Assembly: GCA_947568835.1 (NCBI GenBank)
Contig: OX387607.1
Location: 11,671,701-11,735,700, forward strand
Reading direction: 5' to 3'
DNA length: 64,000 nt
Source of the DNA: Protonemura montana
Taxonomy: Eukaryota > Arthropoda > Insecta > Plecoptera > Nemouridae
Shown here: positions 23,210 through 33,900 of the stretch, piece by piece
Numbering within the stretch: position 1 is the first letter of the stretch
How the letters are laid out: each line of letters opens with the position of its first letter
The notes under the pieces: model-generated
Seen by the model: the letters and a program-made list of their open reading frames with translations, nothing else
The model's database searches: none
What the model was told of the DNA's origin: nothing
Program-made: the position numbers and the translations under genes

Positions 23210-23270
23210 ATCCATGCTGTCGAGAAGTTGATATGCAAGACAAGTGAAGCTGATATATTTACTTCAGTAA
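23210..23270 (-). mobile_element. 5S-derived SINE family, fragment
   Basis: The segment CTGTCGAGAAGTTGATATGC matches, on the minus strand, the body of the SINE at 26120-26445 (GCTTATCAACCTCTCGACAC). Only a short piece of the body is present. Confidence 0.5.
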
Positions 23271-23367
23271 ATCCGAACATATATGAAGACCACCTGTGAC
23301 AGTGATTTGATTGAATAAGACCGAACAGATGGTATTGACACAATAAGTATTGATATACTGTCCACCT

Positions 23368-23368
<1 letters not shown>

Positions 23369-23400
<32 letters not shown>
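23369..23400. repeat. (ATT)n microsatellite
   Basis: About ten uninterrupted ATT units. Confidence 0.95.
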
Positions 23401-23401
<1 letters not shown>

Positions 23402-24183
23402 ATCATTGAATTGCCAAGAAAATAGAAAAACAACCCCCACGGAGCATAATGGATTGATCGCGGGTACGAATGTCATTTTGAGAGTTAAGTTAGTCGGTGT
23501 ATTATTTGAAATTTGTTAAAAGTACACATTTTGCTAGAAATTTCTTTTCGCATATCACCAGAATATGCGACAATATTCTATTTTGCAACAATTTTGTTGT
23601 CTCATGTGTCGTCACTCGCCATTGAGGCGGCCAAAGAGAGGTACTGAGCCAAAAAGTCATTAAATTTGTACTCTGATGTGTGTTAATGTGTTTTTTCTCA
23701 CTCTCTTGTAATAGTTGCCTTAGAATTAGAGAGTGCATTTTTTGCCCCGGAGACGAAATTCCGCCACTGGTCAGGTTGTGCGAAATTCTCGCCTCTCAGG
23801 ACTTACTGGCGTAATTTGTTTTAGCAAATTCTCTGTACCATTGGGGGGAAAAATAATGAGACTCCAGATCAAAGTATTATGACGCGTCCATTAAACAAAC
23901 AGAGGAGATCGCGATGAAAAGAAATATTTTAAAATAACACTTTACCCTTTTCGCACGCAAAACTAAACATTTCACAGCGTAACAGGTAAGGACAAAAACA
24001 ACCATTTATTATTTACTCGTGCGCCAGTAGATTTTGATGTATGTGCACAAAACTCTACGAAATCCGCTTTGACAGCAGAAATGAAAACCAACCACCGGCC
24101 AGCAGGTAGAGATACACCACCAAATATTTGACCAAGCCACAGGCAAAAAAAAAAACAGGATAGGCAAAAAAATATAACGTGAA

Positions 24184-24683
24184 ACCACGTCGACGTCGAC
24201 CTCTGTATGCGGGTTCTTATGATTGGCCAAATTTGCGAAACCGCTCATCGCAGAGGTCGTTTCCTCTCGCGCGCGTCCGCTCTGACGTCGCAACGCCGGT
24301 CTATGGTGGGGGACGTCACGACGCCAACGTCTGTCCGACGCTAGACTCGGCCGCGTGAGGACGTCGGCGTCGCGGCGCCAGCAGACGCATCGACGTCGCC
24401 GACGTAGCAACACGAGACGTCGAGAGCGGAGATTTCTTGATTAGAGATCCCTTTTCAAGGGGGGTTCCTTTTTTTTAGGAGATTTTCGTATAGTTATTCA
24501 GTCATGATATTTTGTTTTACTGAATTTAGCTGAACAAAGTTTAAAATATGTATGTGAAATTTCTAATGCATTGCTGGCTTCAGCCCGCTCTATTTATAAG
24601 TAAATTTTAACAACTGTTTAGAAAATCATTTTATTTATTTTAAAACCGGTTACCGTCGATGAATACACGCTAGACGCAAAGAA
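24184..24683 (+). promoter_or_regulatory. CpG-rich, ACGTC-repeated promoter region of the receptor gene
   Basis: About 240 bp (24190-24430) of high CpG content sit 250-500 bp upstream of the receptor ATG, in contrast with AT-rich flanks. It carries at least eight copies of ACGTC, the half-site of cAMP-response-element type sequences, including GGGACGTCACG and CTGACGTCGC. Nearer the gene, TATTTATAAG at about 24590-24599 resembles a TATA box and would place a start near 24625. The transcription start itself is not shown by the sequence. Confidence 0.5.
24659..24673 (+). other. Short upstream ORF (Met-Asn-Thr-Arg-stop)
   Basis: ATG AAT ACA CGC TAG lies 10 nt before the receptor start codon. If transcribed, it could reduce initiation at the main ATG. 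It is out of frame with, and does not overlap, the main coding region. Confidence 0.45.
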
Positions 24684-24949
24684 ATGTCGACAACGGAGGA
24701 CGCCGTCACATGGGCGTCGAATTTTACCGACGCCTTCACTTTGTCCGGCCTCGACGGCGACCTGAACGGCACCGGAGATATTGTGTTGTCGCCAGACAAG
24801 GCGTTTGATACATTTCGTGACATGCAATTTGTTTACCAACAAGTGGATAAAATTGTGCTGATTGTCTGCTACCTGCCCGTTTTCCTGCTAGCCGTCGTCG
24901 CCAACACGCTCGTCATCGTCGTCGTGCTTAAGTTTCACTACATGCGAAG
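24684..24949 (+). CDS. Receptor exon 1 (N-terminus and TM1)
   Basis: Begins MSTTEDAVTWASNFTDAF; N-glycosylation sequons NFT and NGT; TM1 about residues 57-82 with N74. The donor is GTAGGA after CGAAG, phase 2. Reading on would reach a stop at once (AGG TAG), which supports the splice. Confidence 0.9.
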
Positions 24950-27900
24950 GTAGGAGACGCTTGCAATACTGGAGGGCGTTTCACAGCTTTGCTTGGAAAT
25001 TTAAGATGTTTAACGTCTCTTATCAAAACAATTATAATAGACAAGTGGGATTGAAATGCATTCTGACGTCAAAACTCAAGGGATCGGGGCTCCACACTGC
25101 ACTGGTTTGTCACTTTTGACTAATTTTCTTCCTTTTTTGCCATTCAAAAAAGTTTCAAATACATTTCTCAAATTGGTTTTGAGTCCTAGCTTTAAACTTT
25201 TCATGTACTGCAATCAAAATCAAATTTGAATAGTTGTTCTTAATCGTGATTTGACAACTCAAACCGAAGCTTTTACGAAGTTAAGGAACTCCGCTGTCAA
25301 AATGTGTTTTGAAAAAATTGCCTGTAGTACTCTAAGTCTAAGAGAGAACAGAGATCCCAGACTCATCTAGCAAGTGTTTTGCAAAATCTACTTCAACCAA
25401 ATGATCCTGGTAAATTCGTGCCGAAATCTCCTAATTTTAGGCCCTCTGCCGTGTCCCAAAAATCTTTTTAAAACCAAAATCGGTTGTATGTTCTGTACTT
25501 CCTTAAGCAACGCCTTGTAATCTCTTGAAGAACGCTTATTAGCTTGCAAAGCCAATTTAATATTGTGTTGATTCGCATGACTCTACTTGTGTGTATCCAG
25601 CCCAAGCAGACAAAGGCAAAACACCACGTGAAGGTGCCACCAGATGGCGCTAGCGACCGCCCCTTTTAACAATCCCCGACAATTAAATAATTACTACCCT
25701 AAATATCGATCAAATGTTTATCAATCGTTGAGATTAGCATTAATACATATCAATCAAGCTCCACCTAAAAGCATCCTTACTTATTGTCGGTAAAGTAGTA
25801 ATTTTGCAGATATTTTTTGCGAAGGCGATTTAGCATTAGCTTGAAAGTTGTACGGTATTAGGTAATATTATACGCGTCCCTACCAGTCTCGCAAAACGCA
25901 TAAGCTCTTGGCTGACCACAAACTTCAGTACCTGCTTTCCCTCACCTTCTCGAAGGGCTTTCCACAAGAGTGCAGCTTACGTTTTCCGGCAAAGTTGTGT
26001 GCACGTTTTGAAAGCATTTTTTTATTTTTTTGTTAAATTTTACAACAGAAAGAAAATAATTAGAGCTGAAATTGTATAAGAGCTGAAATCTTTCTTAAAA
26101 TTTAGGGAATATTCTTTTTCTGTTCGGGAGAGAGGTTGGAGGGATGAAAGTTAGTACAGCAACTTCATTCGCCTTGCTTATCAACCTCTCGACACCATGG
26201 ATTTGTGGAGGAATCCTGCTGTTCGAGTTGTACCGTCCTTCGGAAGGGACGTGAAGCCGGTGGTCCCCTTGGTGCTTTTCGACAGGAGTAGGCTACGTGC
26301 CGGCACCGGGTTTCCCCTCCTCCCTTCTAGGCTAGGTTAGGTTCATCATCATCCTCATCATCATCCACTCATTCACCGACGCCATTAGACCAGTGCCGCA
26401 GGGCCAGTTGTCAAAACAGTGCGTCGTTAAACACCACAAATAATAAGGGAATATTCTTTTTATATATATTCTTAAGTTCTGCGTAGGCTATTTAAACTTT
26501 TTGAACTTGAGTTTTGAATGCTAAAAATGTATTTCCAGTGCATGATAGCCGTTATACTCTCTCAAGGATTTAAAAGGTTTAAGCTTTTAATTGGGTGTTA
26601 CGGTATGTCAAACCAGTTATGGTTTTTACCCCTGATTTAGTAACTAGCATCAATATTACATCACGTTTAAGGAACAGTAGTGCTAAATGATTACAATTAA
26701 TTAGGTCCTTAGAATAAACACAATTTCTATATTTTTTGTAATGTTTTTCTATAAAGCCAATTCATAAAATGTCATAATGAAATGTCGCATATTAAGCCCC
26801 CAAACTTTCGCATCACAAATTGCTATTTTAGTTGGGCTAAGTACTTCCGTATGTCAGTGGAGAGGTGTATTCGTATGCAAGCAAACATGCTGGCACCCTC
26901 ATTAAATAATGTTTTAATCTCCATTTTGTTCCATTTCAAAATGGGTCGAAGGCTAGTTACGGAACTATCACGTACTTATTTCTTCAAACCTGCTGACATT
27001 TTCTCAATTCCATCTTCCTCGCCATTGTCACGTCTTCATATGAAGTCAACGCTTTTCAATTTTCCTAGCATCTTTAAATTTGCTATGCATATTTAAATTT
27101 CCTTCATCTTCCAACGTTTTCTTGTACGTTATCTTCCGTCACTACATTGCTACAGGACAACTTAGCATTCTTGATTCGCTTTAGTAATTTTTTTCAAATT
27201 ATGATTCCTTTTTTGATTTGATTCGAGCCTCCGCATCTTTCACAACTCAATGCTCATCAATATGAGTTAATTATTATGGAATGGCTTTGTCGTTTTCAGC
27301 CTGTCCTACCAACCCTACATTGTTCGAATTGTTCGAGCTCAACAATTTAACAGGCGCAGCATCAAATGGTCACCAGCAATATTGTCAATACATATAGCGA
27401 TGCAATGTAGAGATTTATCGGGTCAAAGCACACGGATTATCTTATTGAATTCAATTCTATTAATAGAGCACGCTGGTTGGATGCTGCTGCTCCACTGCCA
27501 ATCAAAACCTAATTAAAAGCAGCCAGACCAATCAGTAAATTGATAATTTGACATGAACTGTGCAAAATTTAGGTCAAATGAGATTAATTGGTAACAAGTT
27601 CCATCATAGGTGTAATGCAAAATGCTTTTTTATTATGGAAAAATTGACCAACACATGACATAGTATGTTATGTGTGTTTCGATCATAAAAGTGATTCTAA
27701 TAATGTTTGCTTTTCACCGATTAAGGCTGAATGTAGCGTAAGTTAAATCGGTCACTCAAGGGGCAGAAAAAGAATTTCCATTTAGGGAATAGTATTTTGT
27801 TTCCTGGTGAATGAAGGCCAGAGGCACTATTTTATAAAAGCTAATGAGTTTTAAAAAATATTTTGACTCAAATTTATGACTATGGCATTTTAACGAAATA

Positions 27901-30900
27901 AGCCCAATAATTATTTCAGGAAACTTATGAACATTTTTTCTGGAACTTTATTTAGAGACGGAGTGCATTGCATTGGGGTATAAAAGTTATCAAAGAGATA
28001 AAAAAAACATATAAATTCTTCCTGAAAAGTTAAACGCAAGAAAATGCTGTTGAAATTGCAAGCATGGAATCCTATAACATTCCCGGGACCGTGAAGAACA
28101 AAATTAAAGCAATTCGTTCCCATTTCAAATCAAGACACCTTTCTATTCATTTTCAAAGTTCATACCTGAAAATCTCATTTTCACAAAATTGGGTTGTTAT
28201 AGGTTTAGTCAAGAGTCCAGCGCTTACGTGAAACGATCTGCTGAGGAAAAGAGACGGCAACACGTGGAAATAGTAGCTACCACCCGATGGCGCTTGTTAA
28301 AATATCAAAAATAATATTTAATAATATGTAATAATAATATATTAATATGCTTGACATTAAAATATCAAACAATGTACATATTTTGTTGAGGTTGGCATTG
28401 TGCGTTCAATGGAGATTATTTAAGCGTAATCAAGTCTCAAATGATAGTAAACTGCTAAAAATTGGTCGGTCTGTAATTTTTGCTTAGACAGTAAAATATT
28501 ATCTGACTTAACCTGTAAACTCATTACTTATTACTACGTAGATTTTGTGGCAACGACCTACGAGGCGCTGTCTGTGATGGTCTGCAATAGGGAACAAAAT
28601 AATTTTTATTTAGTTCGAGTGGGAAAAACTGAAATTGAAACTTGCCCGTATATTGCACCATGGCGCCGGCGTCCTAGAAATTACCGTCGATTGTCGACAT
28701 AATTGGCACTTGACAGAGCCGTCGGTCGCCAACAAACCACGGCGTCATGACGTCGACAACGTCCGAGTCCGTCGTTCTTGATTACCTGTCGCTTTAACAG
28801 GATCGGCAAAGTCGATTAGCACCATCGCCGCTAAACGGACACTGTCAGCGATATTGCTTCATCGGTGATCCGTCGTGGAGTCCGGATTGGACGAAAACCA
28901 AGCGCCAGCAAACGAGATAAATAATTCGTCTTGCCTCACTGGACAAATCCGAAGTCGCGGTCGAGATATATGAACGTGGAACCAAATTGGAAGCATAATA
29001 CGAATTCCTGGTGGGATATGAAATGGGACTGGTCTTTTTTATAGAAAGAATGCCATCATATGAGTAGTGCTGGATCAGCATCGATTGATTTTGGTCTTCA
29101 TTGTGAGCTTACGCGTGATGGAAAGCATTCAGATATGAATGATTTCACGGCAGTGAAATTTTGGTTCGCTGAGCTTCAATTTCCTGGGCAAAGCTCCGAG
29201 AGCAGAACTTAGACAAGAATTCTGTCTTTCTTGTACTCGAAAGGCATAACTTACCTCATGTCTTTCTGCTCTCAATTCTGAGTGATCAAAGCCGGCGATT
29301 AATGCTTGAAAAATTGAAATGAAACTTTGTGAGAAGTGGACGGTTCACTTTTTGGTACTATATAGGCAGACACGCTAGGCCAGGGATATGTCAGTCAGAA
29401 GCATTCCTCCTTTCATCTCGCGATTTCCTCGCAGCTTTTTTTAATGGAGTAGTGTTGGCCCTCTATTGTGAATGCACTGCGTCGTCGAGGACGGGAAATC
29501 GAGGGTATGACGATCGGCGATAGCGATGGAGGTGATCGATGATGATTACCTCCGGCGAGAGCCCGAGACCGGCCGCGAATCTTACTGGCAAATATCAGCG
29601 GGAGTCCTTAAAGGCAGACTTGAGTCCTTCGAGTTCAGGATAACTGGGCACGATAAGGAAGCCGCTCTACTTATCTCGAGCACTAAGTTTTGCACGTTGG
29701 GAAAACTAGATGCGAATTTTCAGCGAAATTTCTGTCATCTATTTATGAACGGTGCCCACTTCCAAGCTACGTGCTTTCTTCAATGGGATGGGAGTTCAGA
29801 ATAGCAGTATTAGTAAGGTATGGTTAGTTTCTGTCATTCATTTAATGAGATGGAAACATGTTTAAGTCTTTTTTTCCAATTTGAGGGACTTTAACAGAAA
29901 ACTGTAACTGAAACCACTTTTGCGAGTACAAGTCTATTCCGCTGGAGCAGACTAACTTTCCTAACTCCTATGCAAATTCAGTGGAATCAAATAAATGAGC
30001 GAGTGACGACAGAAGATAGAAAAGTCGACATTATAGTCGAGCAGTAACTTGCATACCTGCAAGCAATTTTTGAACAATACAAATAATTGAGCCAAAAACC
30101 GTAAGTTCCAGCGATTCGGTCGTTCCACATGCCGGGATATTAAGCCCCCGTAAAGGATGAACGTCACCTTCTTAACAGAGGCTTAACGCGCCCATGCTTA
30201 ACGGACGTTTGATGAGAGTGAGGCACTTTGTACAAGAAGCTTAGCCAACCCACCGCTGTCACCACTTTGTAGGCGGAGAGGAGTGTGATTAGAAATGAGG
30301 CTTTAAAGCGTCTGGCATTCGAATGTTTGCACCTAACCTAACCTGTGGTATCAATCTAAATCACTAGTTCTTCTTTCAGCTAACTAGCTCTCTCTTTCTA
30401 AGTCTTCCCAGAATACGCTCTCGCTCCTTGTCGACAATCTAATTGTATTTTCAATTGCATTTCTTGCAATTGCAATCGTATTTTATTATTAGGATCACTA
30501 ATAACTTCTTGAAAATAGGTGCCCAGCCGGGGACTCAAAACCCGATCTTTATTTACCTCTCTCGAGTGTTGCTCTAACCTTTGGAACTATTTGGACATGG
30601 CCTTTTTGAGATGATTTTAGTGCATAATTGATAAGTTTGGTGGATCTCCAAGGAGTAGAACCACGAAGAAAATTCACTCTGATTCCAGTGACACTTGCGT
30701 TGCAACCATTTAATCTCGAGTAACTCCAACTTGACGTTGAAAACAATTTTTTTTTGTCCGCGGTGAGGCTCCTAATTTTGAGAGGTTATTGATGTTCCTA
30801 ATAATAAAATACTCTTCCCAAGAATTCACAATTTAAGTAATATCTCACAGCAATCGTATCGTACACCTTCGATGCCAGCTTATCTTTGCTAATTACTTCT

Positions 30901-33900
30901 GCCAGCAATCATAGCGCTTTAAGAAAGGTCCGACCGGCCTTGAACCAGACATAACTCATGTCAGCCACAAAACCTCTCAGTCCAAGCTCAGTTTCAACCC
31001 TGCCAGCCGAGAGTGACAGTGATATGATAAGTAATTCTCCCCGAAAAGTCCAACCTTGTGAGATACACGGGTTTAGTTAATCACATGCATTAGAAAACTG
31101 ATTGATTTAGCAGGTGGTGGTCGTAGCGTGGCTACAGTGCACGCATCTTGCCATATGCGTGGCTATAGACACGAATGCGTCCCTTGGCGCTGAGAACGAA
31201 TCCGTCGAGGAAAGAGAAGTTGGGGTGTGTAGCCTGTCTTGACGGACATGTCAGGATGAGGGTTGCCGAGATCCCAGACATTGACGAGCAGAAAACTCCT
31301 GAAATTGGAAGAGGGGCCCGGCAGGGAAGGTGTGCAGCCGCGACGGGTGTTACGAACCCAGCACCTCCAGCTCGGGTGCTCTATTAACTAAGCTGTCTTG
31401 AGTCTGTGTGCCCGAATAGTTCAGTGATTTCTCGGGTTCGTATCCTGGTTCTGTTCCATTTTTTCCAGGCTATTTTCTTTTCTTGGCGGTCGATTACAAC
31501 AAAATCCAGCTAAATTCAGTTTAAACTTGAATGAAATGTTAAACATATTTTCACTGAATTCGTATTATTTTGAAAAATTTAAAAGCGGATAATTACGCAA
31601 AACTAAAAATAAATCACGTTCCTGGCTTTCGTTCTTAAGTGGACCACCAAACAACTAAAAATCCTGAAATTCTCTAGATCGCAAAGTTCGGAAGGCGAGA
31701 ACACAGCGAAACATAATTGCAAAATATCATTTGCGCTAAAATTAGCAATAGAGTTTATTGCTCTAACTCTGTGGGGATACAATTTCACATTTGCTCTTTA
31801 GGAAATTAACATGCGTCGAGCCGAATGGAAACCATACTCGTAGGTTTCAAGCGGGAAGTCATGAATTATCCAACAGGCTCACGACCCTCCCCCCCCCCCC
31901 CCCCCCCTCCCCCCTCAACCACCTGGCCGTGGCACACGGCCCATATGCTGATGCGACAATGAGATAAAAGTGGTGCGCGGGAAAAGTGAGTTTCCTCGGC
32001 CAACTGGAAATGAGGTTAGAGTTGGTGAGCAGCGACGTTGAAACAGCCACGAGGACTTAAAATCATTTGACAGAAAGTACAGTTTGACTTGCACACTTCG
32101 CTAAACACCGATAGTCACGGTATTTTTATTTGTATTTTGTTTTTTATTTCACAATAAACATAGATGAAAGATGTACACTCCATTAAGTTGTATAATAAAA
32201 ATAAATAACTTTTGGAAATTTTAAAGGTATGTGACTTAATTGATATTTTAAATAAACTAGATTAGTAATAAATTAAGCCCGTTGCCAAGAGTCTAAAATA
32301 AGGATTCAAACATTATCTCTATGTATCAAACGAGGTTGAAAAATTGAAAACTAATAAAACCATAATTAATACAAAAAAATTTCAGTGATTTTTTTTTTCT
32401 AATTCTGTACCTAAGTCAGCTTTTATTGATCGAATTTAATTTTTTAGCCAAAATTGTAATAGCCCATTTTTTTTTTGTCCATGTTGTCACAAAAACAACT
32501 GTGTTTTTTTGGTAACTAATTTGTCACAAAGGGAACGTTGCGAAATAACAGACAAACACAACGCAAGATAGCCTGCCACCGGGGTCGAACTTGGGACCTC
32601 ATGGATGCCAGGCATTGACTCCACTAAATGGTTCAATGTCAAATGCCTATTACTGGAAATTCGCGTTTTGAACGACTTGGCTCAGAAAGTGGCATGTCCA
32701 TCACTTAAGAGGTCTGCTACACTCCAATTGATTAGTCTGTTGTGTTTAGCAATACATTGACAACCGCGGCCATGTGGAACTTGTCTCATAGGGTATGTGA
32801 ACGAGTGTGTGGGAAACCCGGTGCCGGCACAAGTAGAATAATCCTGTTGAAGAGCTTCAAAGGGACCGCCGCGTCTTAACGACTTTACCGAAGGACGGTC
32901 TTGAACAACGAGTTCCTTTGCTATTTCATGCTGCCGAGAGGTTGATAAGCAAGACGAGTGAATCTGTACTAACTAAAATTCCCTCCAACCTCTTCCCCGG
33001 TGGTTATGACGGTCACCCATCCAATTTCTGACCCAACGAAGCTTTGCTTAACTTAAGTGATCACACGAGCACCAGTGTTTCTAACATGGCAAACCTTCTG
33101 ATGGCCGGCCATCCAATACCTGACCCAACGCAGTGTTGCTTAACTTCGGTCATCACACAAGAACCCGTGTTTTCAACACGCCGAACCGTTCAAGAAGACC
33201 TCAATCACTGCTAAATTGATTAATTATCACCACGTGCTTCCAGTTATCTCGAGAGCGCTCACGCACGAGTGCGTAGCTCATGCACTAATTGCCAGTGCGA
33301 GGCATCTGGCCGTGACAATGACTGCGACCGCGATGATCCATCCATGTCACCGTGTGTCGCGCCGTGATAATCAATTAAAAAGTCTATTGACATTGCTAAT
33401 CATAGAGGCGGTGGCGCTGTTGCACTGATTGACATATCCGCAGATTGACGGACAGAGTGGTATTATATCTGGTCATAATCTGCTCGAGAATGTGTGTATC
33501 ATTTTGGAAAAACATCCTTGGTCGATATTTTCTTTACCGAACACTTTCGCTGAATCATATTATTTGGCGTTTTTACATACGAGCTTCGTTCGGCAAGTTT
33601 ACAGCTTTGTTACATCAGCTACGATCAAGAGCCATACATAGAGCGGCCATTTTGTTCACATGGAAGCAGTAACCCTGAACTACTGGAAACCTGTAGGCCT
33701 TCTTGATAATACCACCGTCGTAGCACCTCCGTAATACCGGTTGCTAGTGGTGCTAGCCTTGTTGAAAAATGCTACTCTAGGTCGGGGTTATATAATTCCA
33801 TCAGCTGTATTGCGGTATTTGTGCTAAATTTTTTTACGAACTCTGCAAGTGCAGGACTTAGCAAATGGAACAGAACATATCACCGCAGAATTATGAACGA

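Larger units (their letters stand above)
20851..24183. other. Nucleoredoxin 3' UTR and intergenic region
   Basis: AATAAA at 21074-21079, 224 nt after the stop, is the likely nucleoredoxin poly(A) signal. Beyond it lie a roughly 54-bp minisatellite (21540-21760), a 155-codon open frame (21883-22350, + strand) without a recognisable domain, a C run, a fragment of the 5S-derived SINE (about 23210-23270) and an ATT microsatellite (23369-23400). I see no supported gene. Confidence 0.6.

Noticed and set aside
23369..23400. CRISPR-like or other patterned array
   Set aside because: It is a simple ATT microsatellite; no spacer-repeat arrangement is present anywhere in the window.
26331..26345. TTAGG-type telomeric repeat
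   Set aside because: Only one or two units (GGTTAGGTT) here and at about 30333 and 63550, inside or beside repeats; not a telomere.
29526..29804. 92-codon ORF after a CpG-rich area, possible alternative receptor exon
   Set aside because: No hydrophobic segment, no suitable donor to join exon 2 in phase, no family resemblance.
31290..31465. Possible tRNA genes
   Set aside because: D-arm and T-arm-like pieces exist but acceptor and anticodon stems do not pair by eye; better explained as tRNA-derived SINE remnants.
33005..33187. A functional 5S rRNA gene
   Set aside because: The 5' third of 5S is missing or diverged, bases are changed in conserved positions, and it is joined to a SINE body.
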